Shown here: piece by piece, positions 7,630 through 15,757 of the stretch
Layout: the number at the start of each line of letters is the position of its first letter
Position numbering within the stretch: position 1 is the first letter of the stretch
Assembly (NCBI GenBank): GCA_051646185.1
Contig: JBOFCS010000192.1
Span: 1 to 29,780 of the forward strand
Direction: 5' to 3'
Origin: JBOFCS01 sp051646185
GTDB taxonomy: Bacteria > Actinomycetota > Actinomycetes > Mycobacteriales > Mycobacteriaceae
Length of the DNA stretch: 29,780 bases
Position numbers and translations under genes: made by a program
The notes under the pieces: generated by a model
Databases searched by the model: none
What the model was told of the DNA's origin: nothing
The model's input: the letters and a program-made list of their open reading frames with translations, nothing else

Positions 7630-8494
7630 TACCAAATATGTAACACTTTTTTGGCTTTAAATCATAGTTTTCTGAGTGTCAGAGCTTTCAAATTATTACC
7701 CTCCGTGAGATTCTCGGATATCAATCGAAGTAGTAGTCAAGCGTAAGGGCGCTTGATGCTGAACTTGTCACTATGGCATTGGGTAAAGCGCTAGTCACCG
7801 CCGTCGGTCGAACAACCGGGGACTTAGCGATGGGATATATTGCAGCGGATGCGCCACTTCCGGAAATCTCTTATTGCGATCTGTGACTAATCGTAGTGAT
7901 ATTTGAAATATTGCAAGGCAATAGATTACAGCTATGATGCATCGAATAAAGATGCGTAGCTGATATGGATAAGAATGAACGGGACCAGGTAGTAAGCGTT
8001 TTACGGTCCCTGACGAAAAGTTGAGCGTGATCATCTTATGTCCATCTGCTGATGTTGCTTAGTGGTCAACATCGAGGAAGTCGTCGCGAGAGTGCGCAAG
8101 AGCTTGGTATTGCACTTGCAAAAACTGCCCCTTGTATGTGGCTGGATAATTAATCGCTGTTGAGTCCGTGATATTGACGGATCGTATATCAGTGGCTACT
8201 GAGGTTAGTGGTTAAGATTTAACTACTCACCCATCAGATAAAATGATCTGCTTTACTGTGTAGAAGCTGTTTATTCAACAATATTCCGATGTTTTCTAAC
8301 AGGACCGACTCCCTCTGCCTACCAGCATTCGCAGTATCAAAACTACAATTTGGTCTGGTAGAAAAGCGCTACATAATCTTGGGTATCTTTGGGTGTTAAA
8401 TAAATTCAATGCCATCAATAGAGATTCTGCCCATAAACTTGGTCGGTATCTTGCCTGGCGGTGCGGGATGTTCTTGCAGGCATGGGTGTTTGTC
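7630..8494. other. Long stretch without a recognisable gene
   Basis: About 860 bases hold no gene I can support. Several short open stretches exist. On plus, about 7748-7889 reads like RALDAELVTMALGKALV and ends at a TGA, and about 8036-8150 reads SGQHRGSRRESAQELGIALA before a stop. On minus, an ATG-less run spans roughly 8300-8470. None has a start with a ribosome binding site, and none was recognised. They could be remains of deleted genes or mobile elements. In M. tuberculosis pknG, glnH and Rv0412c lie at this position. No tRNA, terminal repeat or transposase motif was seen. Confidence 0.4.
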
Positions 8495-8734
8495 TTAGTT
8501 ATTGGTGATGGTTTCGGGCATCATTGTTCCGGTGGAAATTGCGGCCAACGCTACTCGCAGGCTTTCGCCTCCTGATGCGCATACAGCAGCTATATCTGAG
8601 CCTACAAGCCCCGATGCTGCGGTGCTAAAAGGCTGATCAACATTAAGTTCTAGCAATTCCGCACTGACCTGAGCTAGCACCTGAGCAAACTGGCGAAGCT
8701 GATTCAGATCAGAGGTTAATACTGGTTCAGCCAT
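8495..8734 (-). CDS. Small helical protein, possibly EspC/ESX-associated type
   Basis: This 79-residue protein starts MAEPVLTSDLNQLRQFAQVL and is almost wholly helical, alanine- and leucine-rich, with a helix-turn-helix layout broken near NVDQPFSTAASG. It has no signal peptide. ATG at 8732-8734 has AGGGGG 4 nt upstream. The pattern (helix, 'F..AASGLVGSDIAAVC', second helix ESLRVALAAI) resembles small type VII secretion-associated proteins of about 100 residues. It lacks a WXG motif, and its second helix ends early in MMPETITNN. It may be a shortened family member or a lone helical protein. No partner gene follows. The assignment is tentative. Confidence 0.45.
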   Translation of the reverse strand: MAEPVLTSDLNQLRQFAQVLAQVSAELLELNVDQPFSTAASGLVGSDIAAVCASGGESLRVALAAISTGTMMPETITNN

Positions 8735-8894
8735 GGAACCCCCTGCATATTCACTAGACCCGGATAGGAACGCTCAGCCGTCACAGTAACACAGACAAAC
8801 AAACCGGTACTCAAAACAAAAAGTTATATGGAACGTTGGGCTTCGCGGCTACTGTGTACTTATCAACAGAACTTAGACGAAAGAGCTTGTTCTT

Positions 8895-9572
8895 ATGCGC
8901 GGAGACGGTGATGGCTGGGTAGTGGGGCCGGAAGGTTCTCGTCATTGGGGCACGCACGGGGCAGCCGGGTTATTGCTTCGGGCTCCACTTTCTGATGGCA
9001 AGCCAGCGGTTTTGCTGCAACACCGGGCCTTGTGGAGTCATCAAGGGGGGACATGGGCGCTTCCTGGCGGGGCGCGAGATAGCCACGAATCAACGGTACA
9101 TGCAGCTATCCGAGAAGCGGAGGAAGAGGCAGGTATTAAACAGCAGCAGATGAAGATTCGGGCTCAACGCATAACAGCTGATGCCCTGAGCGGCTGGAGT
9201 TACACAACAGTTATTGCCGATGCGCTGACACTTTTACCTACCGTTGCAAATGCTGAAAGCACAGAATTGCGTTGGGTTTCAGAAAAAGAAGTGGACACAT
9301 TGCCGCTGCACCCCGGATTTGCGGAAAGTTGGCCATTGTTACGCACTCAGGAGTTCCAGGTGCATATGGGTACCGCACATTCGGCGATGGCAGATATCTG
9401 GAAGGCTGCTTTACCGAGGACAGTGGAGCTGCCAGACGGTGGATTTGGGTGGTGCACTAGCGTGCACACCAATAACTTTCACGATGGTGATACCGTGCTG
9501 ATCATGTCATCTGGGGTCGAACCACTACAGTTCACTGTTACTGTGGCATGTGCACATTCGTGGTTTTCCTAG
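8895..9572 (+). CDS. mutT3: Nudix hydrolase, MutT3-like
   Basis: A 225-residue Nudix protein that probably hydrolyses an oxidised or other nucleoside diphosphate derivative. The complete Nudix box is visible at about residues 58-81: GGARDSHE, seven residues, then REAEEEAGI. It is preceded by the strand-loop HQGGTWALPGG typical of MutT-type enzymes. The N-terminal WGTHGAAGLLL begins the fold. The C-terminal ~60 residues (TVELPDGGFGW onwards) lie beyond the Nudix core. It stands beside thiE in the same convergent arrangement as Rv0413 (mutT3) and Rv0414c. Its 3' end overlaps the 3' end of thiE by 35 bp. No good Shine-Dalgarno precedes ATG 8895. The symbol rests on position and length; the substrate is inferred. 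Confidence 0.8.
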   Translation: MRGDGDGWVVGPEGSRHWGTHGAAGLLLRAPLSDGKPAVLLQHRALWSHQGGTWALPGGARDSHESTVHAAIREAEEEAGIKQQQMKIRAQRITADALSGWSYTTVIADALTLLPTVANAESTELRWVSEKEVDTLPLHPGFAESWPLLRTQEFQVHMGTAHSAMADIWKAALPRTVELPDGGFGWCTSVHTNNFHDGDTVLIMSSGVEPLQFTVTVACAHSWFS

Positions 9573-10248
9573 CCAGTGCATCGGAGAGTGCCTTGGCCGC
9601 ATTATAGGGATCTTCGGCTTCAGTAATAGCGCGTACTACAACAATTCGACTGGCACCTGCGGTCAGTACCTCGCCCAGGCGGCTGCTGTCTATTCCGCCA
9701 ATAGCAAACCATGGTTTGTCTGTCAGTAGTGCTGAGCTTTGGCGGACGAGGGGTAAACCTGGCGCAGTTCGTCCTGGCTTTGTGGGAGTTGGCCAGCAAG
9801 GCCCAGTGCAAAAGTAGTCAACATCGCGATCGCATGCCGCAGCGCGAGCTTGCTGTTCATCGTGGGTGGAACGACCAATAATCATATCGGACCCGACTAG
9901 GCTACGGGCGGCAGCAACTGGGAGGTCATCTTGGCCCAGGTGAAGCACATCGGCCTGAGCGAGGTGAGCAATATCAGCTCGATCATTAACGGCAACAAGA
10001 GCACCATAGTGCTGAGCAATTTCTTGCAGCAACGCTAGGGTTTGTAATTCCTCAGCTGCTTCCAAAGGCCCATAGCGCTTTTCCCCAGGAGAGCCTTTAT
10101 CGCGGAGCTGAATGATATCTACTCCGCCGGTAAGAGCTGCTGCAATAAATTCGGCAAAATCACCACGCTCACGCCGCGCGTCAGTGCATAAATACAATCG
10201 AGCCCGCTGGAGTCGCTGTAATCGGAGGTTCTTAGTGCCGGAATACAC
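9538..10248 (-). CDS. thiE: Thiamine-phosphate synthase
   Basis: It joins HMP-pyrophosphate and thiazole phosphate to give thiamine monophosphate. TIM-barrel motifs appear in order: RARLYLCTDARRERGDF, GGVDIIQLRDK, VAVNDRADIAH, DVLHLGQDDLP, IIGRSTHDEQQA, FCTGPCWPTPTKPGR and FAIGGID. The frame stays open up to 10356, but that extension would be antisense to the TPP riboswitch. I prefer GTG at 10246-10248, giving 236 residues, because TACGGT lies 7 nt upstream (leaderless pattern) and the family motif starts soon after. GTG at 10282-10284 is an alternative. The gene is divergent from thiO and matches Rv0414c. Confidence 0.92.
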   Translation of the reverse strand: MYSGTKNLRLQRLQRARLYLCTDARRERGDFAEFIAAALTGGVDIIQLRDKGSPGEKRYGPLEAAEELQTLALLQEIAQHYGALVAVNDRADIAHLAQADVLHLGQDDLPVAAARSLVGSDMIIGRSTHDEQQARAAACDRDVDYFCTGPCWPTPTKPGRTAPGLPLVRQSSALLTDKPWFAIGGIDSSRLGEVLTAGASRIVVVRAITEAEDPYNAAKALSDALARKTTNVHMPQ

Positions 10249-10255
10249 ACCGTTG

Positions 10256-10272
10256 ACCGTAGCGGCTACGGT
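10256..10272. promoter_or_regulatory. 17-bp palindrome with back-to-back -10 hexamers between thiE and the thiO riboswitch
   Basis: ACCGTAGC-G-GCTACGGT is a perfect inverted repeat with one central base. Both arms hold an outward TACGGT (TANNNT). The minus hexamer (10256-10261) is 7 nt before the thiE GTG. The plus hexamer (10267-10272) would start transcription near 10279, just before the TPP riboswitch. The geometry is the same as at 877-893. It could alternatively act as a hairpin or operator. Promoter function is inferred from position. Confidence 0.5.
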
Positions 10273-10282
10273 AGAAGTCGTC

Positions 10283-10370
10283 ACACGGGAGTCCCGAGGT
10301 TCGCGGGGCTGAGAGTGGGTACGCCAACCCTGACCGTCAGACCTGATCCGGATCATGCCGGCGCAGGAAG
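10283..10370 (+). ncRNA. TPP riboswitch (THI element) controlling thiO-thiS-thiG
   Basis: The conserved TPP-aptamer strings are all present: a G-rich helix then GGGGCTGAGAG (10305-10315), and the second half GACCTGATCCGGATCATG... with GCCGGCGCAGGAAG (10340-10370 overall). The variable helix GTCCCG/CGGGGC precedes CTGAGA. The Shine-Dalgarno GGAGG (10373-10377) and the thiO ATG follow at once, and no separate terminator hairpin with a T-tract is visible. Control is therefore probably by hiding the ribosome binding site when TPP binds. Confidence 0.93.
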
Positions 10371-10382
10371 ATGGAGGAAAGC

Positions 10383-11453
10383 ATGTCGGACCACGTGCCA
10401 GATAAGACTGTGCATGTCATTGGTGGTGGAATTATTGGTTTGTCTGTGGCGTGGAAGGCTGCGCTAGCTGGCTGGCAAGTCCAGCTTTTTGATCCACGTC
10501 CAGGGCAGGGTGCATCATGGGTTGCTGGTGGGATGCTAGCCCCAAGTAGCGAAGCCTGGTTTGGTGAAGCAGCCTTGTTTGAGTTGGGGCAGGAATCGTT
10601 GAGCACATGGCCACAATTTGCTTCAGAGCTCACGAGCAGCACCAAATTTCCGGTAGTGGCATCTTCTTGTTGTATTCAAGTGGCGTATGACTCCGGTGAT
10701 ATTTCAGAATTGAAAGGTGTTACTGCTTGGCTTGCTGAGCGGGGTCGGATAGTGCAGAGATTGTCGCGCCAGCAGATCCATGAAACTGAACCTCTTCTTT
10801 CCCAATCTATTCGGTACGGGGCCACTGATGTTGCGGAATGTTCGGTAGATAATCGTGCGACTGTGGATGCGCTCATCCGGGCTTGTTCGCAACTGGGCGT
10901 GAAGTTCGTTCATCGTGTGATAACAGATCTTGATGAGATTAGGCATGGACAGATCGTTATCGCTGCCGGTCTTGGTGCGAGGCAGTTAATTCCTTGGCTG
11001 CCAATTCATCCGGTTAAAGGAGAGATTTTGCGGTTAACCAGGAGGAAGGCAAGCGTGAAGGAGGCAAGAGCGACAGTTCGGGCGCGGGTGCATGGTCGGC
11101 AAGTGTATATCGTGCCACGTATCGATGGGGTGGTTGTAGGTGCAACATCAAGTGAGCAAGGTGGGGATACCACAGTGACAGTGCAGGGGGTGCAAGATCT
11201 ACTTCAGGATGCTTGTTTAGTGATGCCAGCCCTTGCCGATTATGAATTATCCGAAACTGCAGCAGGTTTACGACCGTCTACCCCAGATGCTTTGCCAATG
11301 ATAGGTCGTATTGATGACAGAATTACTGTAGCTACTGGGCATGGTCGGTCAGGATTTTTACTTGCCCCGTTAACCGCAGATCTAGTGCTTTCTGATTTGG
11401 AAAGAGTAAATAATGTTCAGCGAGAGAGTATTTCGCCGAGGAGATTTAGATGA
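10383..11453 (+). CDS. thiO: Glycine oxidase ThiO
   Basis: An FAD flavoenzyme that oxidises glycine to dehydroglycine (iminoacetate) for thiazole assembly. The 356-residue protein opens with the dinucleotide-binding motif VHVIGGGIIGLSVAWKAALAG, followed by the acidic end of strand 2 (LFD) and GASWVAGGMLAP. The C-terminal half has HPVKGEILRL, YIVPRIDGVVVGAT, GLRPSTPDALPMIGR and ATGHGRSGFLLAP, typical of DAO-family amine oxidases. ATG 10383 is preferred over the in-frame ATG 10371 because GGAGG lies 5 nt upstream of it. First gene of the riboswitch operon; its stop overlaps thiS by ATGA. It corresponds to Rv0415. Confidence 0.94.
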   Translation: MSDHVPDKTVHVIGGGIIGLSVAWKAALAGWQVQLFDPRPGQGASWVAGGMLAPSSEAWFGEAALFELGQESLSTWPQFASELTSSTKFPVVASSCCIQVAYDSGDISELKGVTAWLAERGRIVQRLSRQQIHETEPLLSQSIRYGATDVAECSVDNRATVDALIRACSQLGVKFVHRVITDLDEIRHGQIVIAAGLGARQLIPWLPIHPVKGEILRLTRRKASVKEARATVRARVHGRQVYIVPRIDGVVVGATSSEQGGDTTVTVQGVQDLLQDACLVMPALADYELSETAAGLRPSTPDALPMIGRIDDRITVATGHGRSGFLLAPLTADLVLSDLERVNNVQRESISPRRFR

Positions 11454-11659
11454 ATGAGATTATAGGGATTGTTGTTAACGGGAAAGACGAACACGTTCAG
11501 CGCGGCGTAACGGTGGCAGAGCTGTTGGAGTTACATAAATTTCCAACTAGCGGTGTTGCTGTTGCCGTTGATGGCGCTCTAGTTCCTCGGTCGCAGTGGC
11601 ATACCCAGTTGGCAGAGGGTTGTCGAGTGGAGATTGTCACGGCAGTACAAGGTGGATGA
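11450..11659 (+). CDS. thiS: Sulfur carrier protein ThiS
   Basis: A ubiquitin-like 69-residue protein ending in the required Gly-Gly (VTAVQGG). The C-terminal glycine is adenylated and thiocarboxylated to donate sulfur to the thiazole. Motifs include IVVNGKDEHV, VAELLELHKFPTSGVAVAVDG and LVPRSQWHTQLAEGCRVEIVTAV. ATGA overlap with thiO and GAGGAG upstream indicate coupled translation. No thiF adenylyltransferase follows thiG in this window; that activity must be encoded elsewhere. The order matches Rv0415-Rv0417. Confidence 0.95.
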   Translation: MNEIIGIVVNGKDEHVQRGVTVAELLELHKFPTSGVAVAVDGALVPRSQWHTQLAEGCRVEIVTAVQGG

Positions 11660-11663
11660 TCGT

Positions 11664-12422
11664 ATGGATGACCAATTAGTCATTGCTGGAAAATCTTTTG
11701 GTTCTAGATTGATTATGGGAACAGGTGGGGCTAGTAACCTTACTATTTTAGGTGAAGCATTAGTCGCGTCGGGAACTGAATTAACCACGGTGGCGCTACG
11801 TAGGGTTGACGCTGATGGTGGAACCGGAGTTCTGGATATGTTGAAGACTCTGGGCATAGGCGTGTTGCCCAATACTGCGGGTTGCCGCAGTGCCGCTGAT
11901 GCGGTATTGACGGCACAGCTTGCTCGTGAAGCTCTGGGCACATCGTGGATCAAATTAGAAGTAATAGCTGATGAGCGAACACTGCTCCCCGATGCTATCG
12001 AACTAGTCAGTGCTGCTGAGCAATTAGTAGATGATGGCTTTACTGTTTTGCCATACACGAGTGATGATCCAGCACTCGCTGCGCGTTTGGAAATGATTGG
12101 CTGTGCTGCAGTTATGCCTTTAGGCGCACCTATCGGCACGGGTTTGGGGATTTCCAACCCGCATAACATTGAGATGATTACGCAGCGAGCCACCGTTCCG
12201 GTGATTCTTGATGCGGGCATTGGCACAGCCAGTGATGCAGCATTAGCGATGGAACTGGGCTGTGATGCCGTTCTTTTGGCCACTGCAGTCACTCGGGCGC
12301 GCAATCCGGTGCTGATGGCTACAGCTATGGCGCGCGCGGTGCAAGCCGGTCGTTATGCCAGGCTCTCGGGGAGAGTCCCCAAACGATTCTGGGCGCAGGC
12401 CTCATCGCCCGAGGTGGATTAA
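11664..12422 (+). CDS. thiG: Thiazole synthase ThiG
   Basis: It forms the thiazole phosphate ring from deoxyxylulose 5-phosphate, dehydroglycine and ThiS thiocarboxylate. The 252-residue TIM barrel shows SRLIMGTGG near the start, TVALRRVD, LPNTAGCRSAADAV, and WIKLEVIAD, where Lys97 is the expected Schiff-base lysine. It continues with LPYTSDDP, AVMPLGAPIGTGLGISNP, VILDAGIGTASDAALAMELG and the closing AVQAGRYARLSGR. ATG 11664 has AAGGTGG 7 nt upstream and lies 4 nt after the thiS stop; the longer in-frame start at 11634 lies inside thiS and is less likely. Last gene of the operon. Confidence 0.95.
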   Translation: MDDQLVIAGKSFGSRLIMGTGGASNLTILGEALVASGTELTTVALRRVDADGGTGVLDMLKTLGIGVLPNTAGCRSAADAVLTAQLAREALGTSWIKLEVIADERTLLPDAIELVSAAEQLVDDGFTVLPYTSDDPALAARLEMIGCAAVMPLGAPIGTGLGISNPHNIEMITQRATVPVILDAGIGTASDAALAMELGCDAVLLATAVTRARNPVLMATAMARAVQAGRYARLSGRVPKRFWAQASSPEVD

Positions 12423-12497
12423 GCTATTTTCTCCTGGTTCAGGAAATCAGTCCGCAGTCTGATGCAGAGTTGGGTGTTTACTGGCAGTATTAAGCTC

Positions 12498-13439
12498 ATG
12501 ATTGAACTGAGGGGTTTAACAAAAGCCTATGGGGCCACCGTTGTGGTCAATGATCTAACGTTCGGGGTTCGTCCAGGAATTGTTACGGGTTTCCTTGGCC
12601 CCAATGGTGCTGGTAAATCCACCACCATGCGGATGATTCTGGGATTGGATAAGCCAACTTCTGGTACTGCGACGATTGGCGGCAAGAAATACCAGGATAT
12701 TAACGACCCATTACGTATGGTGGGTGCCTTGATTGATGCGAGTTGGATACACCCTAACCGTTCAGCTAAAGCTCATTTGCAATGGATGGCAGCGTCCAAT
12801 GGGATAAACCATAATCGGGTTTCTGAAGTTCTTAGCCTTGTGGGTCTTACCGAGGTTGCAGCCAAAAAAGCTGGTGGGTTTTCACTTGGCATGAAACAAC
12901 GACTAGGTATTGCTGGAGCTTTGTTGGGTGATCCCCAAGTTCTAGTGTTTGATGAGCCAGTCAATGGCCTTGATCCAGAAGGTATTATTTGGATTAGAAC
13001 TTTTATGAAAGAGCTTGCTCGTCAAGGTCGGACAGTTTTGGTATCCAGTCACTTGCTTTCTGAGATGGCCGATACTGCAGACCACCTTATTGTTATTGGT
13101 AAAGGAAAATTACTTTCTGATTCTTCAACAAAAGAATTTATTGAAAAGTCAGCTGAGTCTTCGGTGCGGGTGCGTAGTCCCCAGTTGGATGCGTTGCGCC
13201 GAGCTTTAGTTGCACAGGGAGTTGCTGTGCAGGAAAGTTATGATGACGATGGACGACTTACGTTGGTGGCTGCAAATACCACCACAGATCGTATTGGCGA
13301 TCTTGCAAGTTATAACGGGATTACTTTGCACGAGTTAGCTTCTCAGCGTGCTTCGCTGGAAGAAGCCTTTATTAAGATGACTGGCGATGCTGTCCAGTAC
13401 CACGGTGGGATTGATATCACGAATGGAGTACAACAGTGA
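12498..13439 (+). CDS. ABC transporter ATP-binding protein, ABC-2/BcrA type
   Basis: A 313-residue ATPase that should power the permease encoded next. Motifs: Walker A GPNGAGKST (~37-45), an unusual signature FSLGMKQRLGIAGALLG (~130-146) in place of LSGGQ, Walker B VLVFDEPVNGLDPEG, and the switch histidine in TVLVSSHLLSEM. The C-terminal ~95 residues after the nucleotide-binding domain resemble the DUF4162-like tail of exporters. ATG 12498 is preferred because MIELRGLTKAYG is the normal N-terminus; no good Shine-Dalgarno is seen, and TATTAA ends 4 nt upstream. The in-frame GTGA overlap with the permease indicates coupling. The substrate is unknown. The pair stands where thiG and lpqL would adjoin in M. 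tuberculosis. Confidence 0.92.
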   Translation: MIELRGLTKAYGATVVVNDLTFGVRPGIVTGFLGPNGAGKSTTMRMILGLDKPTSGTATIGGKKYQDINDPLRMVGALIDASWIHPNRSAKAHLQWMAASNGINHNRVSEVLSLVGLTEVAAKKAGGFSLGMKQRLGIAGALLGDPQVLVFDEPVNGLDPEGIIWIRTFMKELARQGRTVLVSSHLLSEMADTADHLIVIGKGKLLSDSSTKEFIEKSAESSVRVRSPQLDALRRALVAQGVAVQESYDDDGRLTLVAANTTTDRIGDLASYNGITLHELASQRASLEEAFIKMTGDAVQYHGGIDITNGVQQ

Positions 13440-14179
13440 GCGTATTTGCGGCGGAGAGAATTAAGCTGATAAGTACCAAATCTCCTTGGTGGTGCTCAGG
13501 GTTGGCTGCTTTTTTTGGTATAGGGTTTGCCGTATTGCAAGCGTTTACATCTAAGTCTTCCAATCCTATGATAGAAGGAAGCTCTAGTGCTTATTACGCT
13601 TTACAATCCCAAAATGGAGTTATTGGACTTTCCTCTATGGTCGTTATGATCATGTCTGCTTTAGCAATCACTACTGAGTACCGTTTTGGTGTTATCCGTA
13701 CGACTTTTCAAGCTGTTCCCAATCGGACTCTCGTGATGGGGACGAAGGCAGTCCTATTGGCTTTAATTTCTGGAGTCTTAGGCCTGGTTGTTTCTGGTAT
13801 TGCCTATGTCAGTTTCATGCTGATTATGGGCCAGGATCTAAATATTGATAGCACAGGTGCGCGTTCAGTATTTGGTGCTCCATTGTATTTGGTCTTAGTC
13901 GCAGTTTTAGCAGTAGCTATTGGAGCTTTGGTCAGGCAATCAGCTGCGGCCATCTCCCTATTGTTGCTATGGCCGATAATGGAAGGGATATTTTCTGCTA
14001 TTCCCTGGGTGGACAAGCATATTGCACCATGGGGGCCCTTTAATAATATTGGTAACTTCCTAGGTCAATCGGGTATTGCTGTTGAATTTGGCCCATGGGG
14101 CAGCCTTGTTTATTTCATGATTTTTGTCGCAGTGATTTTTGTTGCTGGTCTTGTTGTTGTGAATAAGCGTGATGCGTAA
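13436..14179 (+). CDS. ABC-2 type transporter permease
   Basis: A 247-residue inner-membrane protein with about six hydrophobic segments: near residues 20-36, 60-80 (VVMIMSALAITTEYRFG), 105-130, 148-165, 170-190 and 225-242. The motif ITTEYRFGVIRTTF between segments is typical of ABC-2 permeases of bacitracin/lantibiotic-type exporters. GTG 13436 overlaps the ATPase stop (GTGA), with GGAG 7 nt upstream. The C-terminus (VVVNKRDA) is the usual short cytoplasmic tail. With the ATPase it should form a homodimeric exporter. The substrate is unknown. Confidence 0.88.
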   Translation: MSVFAAERIKLISTKSPWWCSGLAAFFGIGFAVLQAFTSKSSNPMIEGSSSAYYALQSQNGVIGLSSMVVMIMSALAITTEYRFGVIRTTFQAVPNRTLVMGTKAVLLALISGVLGLVVSGIAYVSFMLIMGQDLNIDSTGARSVFGAPLYLVLVAVLAVAIGALVRQSAAAISLLLLWPIMEGIFSAIPWVDKHIAPWGPFNNIGNFLGQSGIAVEFGPWGSLVYFMIFVAVIFVAGLVVVNKRDA

Positions 14180-14212
14180 TGAATCAAAGGCGATGAGGCA
14201 GTGAGGCTGGAT

Positions 14213-15664
14213 ATGTCAACAAAAGTTACTTTTGCCGTGCTTATTGCAGCGAGCTTGGTGGTGGCCGGGTGTGGTTCGTCTCCGTCAGTCGATAGTGCTG
14301 ATCTCAATGATATTGTCCAAAAAGTTCGATTAGAAAATCTTGTTGGACATTTGCAAAAACTTGAAGATATTGCTACTGCCAACAATGGTAATCGTGCAGC
14401 CGGTACTTCTGGTTATGATGCAAGTGTTGACTATGTGGTCGGCTTGTTACGAGATAAAGGCTTTGAAGTCCAAACGCCGGAGTTTGAGTTCACTAAGTTC
14501 GAGGAGAAAGATTCTTCTCTGGTAGGAAATACTGAAACTATTCCGATGACAGTGGCGACTTTTTCGCGAGCAACCCCAGAAGGGGGCGTAAACAGCCGAT
14601 TAGTAGCTGCGCCGCAAGGTGATTCACCTGGATGTGAAGCTACTGATTACGATAGCCGGGACGTTACTGGTGCTGTTGTATTAGTTGATCGTGGCACCTG
14701 CTCTTTTGCTCAGAAACAATCAGTGGCAGCTGAGCGTGGTGCGATAGCGCTGATTGTTGTTAATACTGAAGATGAAGAGTTGTCTGCAACACTGGGAGAC
14801 CCTGATGCTGTGGTTTTGCCAGTTGCTGGAGTAACAAAATCCGATGGCGCGAAGCTGAGGGCTGAAAGCACCCAAGTTTCTTTAAAGATTGATGCGGTGA
14901 CTGAAAAGTCACGATCACGAAATATTCTGGCACAAACAAAGACTGGATCTGCCACTGATGTTGTCCTGGTTGGCGCTCATCTCGATAGCGTCCCTGCTGG
15001 TCCTGGAATCAATGATAACGGCACGGGGGTAGCAACAATATTGGAAACTGCTTTGCAGTTGGGTAGTGAGCCAAAGATTGATAACGCTGTGCGTTTCGCT
15101 TTTTGGGGAGCAGAAGAGCTCGGCCTTATTGGTTCAACAAAATATGTGGAAAGCCTTGATATAGAGCAACTTAAAGATATTTCTCTGTACCTTAACTTCG
15201 ATATGTTAGGTTCAGAAAATGCCGGTTATTTGACTTATGACGGAGATAAGTCGGGCGGACAAACTGACTCGGTAATGGTGCCTGAAGGCTCAGCTGGGGT
15301 GGAGCGCATACTGGTTCAGGGCTTAGCAGAGTTAGGGATAACAGCAAAAGATACTGACTTCGATGGCCGATCTGACTATGGCCCTTTTATTAAGTCAGGT
15401 GTTCCGGCTGGAGGTATCTTCACAGGTGCTGAAGAGAAGATGACGTCGGACGAGGCCCTTTTATGGGGTGGTAAAGCAGATACGGCTTTTGATGCCAACT
15501 ATCACAGCGCTACAGATAATGTGGCTCACGTCAATCGAGCTGCCTTAGATAAGAATGCAGATGTGGTGGCTAAGGTGATAGCCGCCTATGCAAAAACTTT
15601 GCACGGAGCTAATGGAGTGCCTGATCGGGAGCAGCGGGTGCGTACAGTCTTGGAGCCAGAGTGA
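14213..15664 (+). CDS. lpqL: LpqL-like lipoprotein aminopeptidase, M28 family with PA domain
   Basis: A 483-residue lipoprotein that probably removes N-terminal residues from peptides outside the membrane. The signal peptide ends in the lipobox VAG-C with the lipidated Cys20. A PA domain at about 115-215 shows GAVVLVDRGTCSFAQKQSVA. The M28 catalytic domain follows with metal-ligand motifs in order: VGAHLDSV, INDNGTGVAT, FWGAEELGLIGS, LNFDMLGS and YHSATDN. ATG 14213 is preferred over GTG 14201 because GAGG lies 6 nt before it. It matches Rv0418 (lpqL) in architecture and position next to the thi genes. No key residue appears missing. Confidence 0.9.
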   Translation: MSTKVTFAVLIAASLVVAGCGSSPSVDSADLNDIVQKVRLENLVGHLQKLEDIATANNGNRAAGTSGYDASVDYVVGLLRDKGFEVQTPEFEFTKFEEKDSSLVGNTETIPMTVATFSRATPEGGVNSRLVAAPQGDSPGCEATDYDSRDVTGAVVLVDRGTCSFAQKQSVAAERGAIALIVVNTEDEELSATLGDPDAVVLPVAGVTKSDGAKLRAESTQVSLKIDAVTEKSRSRNILAQTKTGSATDVVLVGAHLDSVPAGPGINDNGTGVATILETALQLGSEPKIDNAVRFAFWGAEELGLIGSTKYVESLDIEQLKDISLYLNFDMLGSENAGYLTYDGDKSGGQTDSVMVPEGSAGVERILVQGLAELGITAKDTDFDGRSDYGPFIKSGVPAGGIFTGAEEKMTSDEALLWGGKADTAFDANYHSATDNVAHVNRAALDKNADVVAKVIAAYAKTLHGANGVPDREQRVRTVLEPE

Positions 15665-15757
15665 ATCTTTTACCAGGGTCAATAGGTATATGTAACCCAA
15701 AGTATCGGATAGCCTCTTTCGGTTGTCTCCACCCTGCTTTACTCTAGAAGGGTGAAC

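Noticed and set aside
7748..7889. Possible transposase fragment (RALDAELVTMALGKALV)
   Set aside because: A faint likeness only; no DDE motif, inverted repeats or target duplication were found, so no mobile element is called.
7795..8034. Minus-strand 79-codon frame in the gene-poor region
   Set aside because: Composition is unlike a soluble or membrane protein, no motif, no convincing start signal.
8393..8575. Plus-strand 60-codon frame (MLNKFNAINRDSAHK...)
   Set aside because: No ribosome binding site, overlaps the better-supported minus-strand small gene, and not recognisable.
10249..10356. N-terminal extension of thiE up to 10356
   Set aside because: It would be coded antisense to the TPP riboswitch; ThiE family proteins start close to RARLYLCTD, and a leaderless GTG fits at 10248.
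11579..12304. 241-codon minus-strand frame over thiS/thiG
   Set aside because: Shadow of thiG; Ser/Ala-rich with no motif, while the plus strand has complete ThiG motifs.
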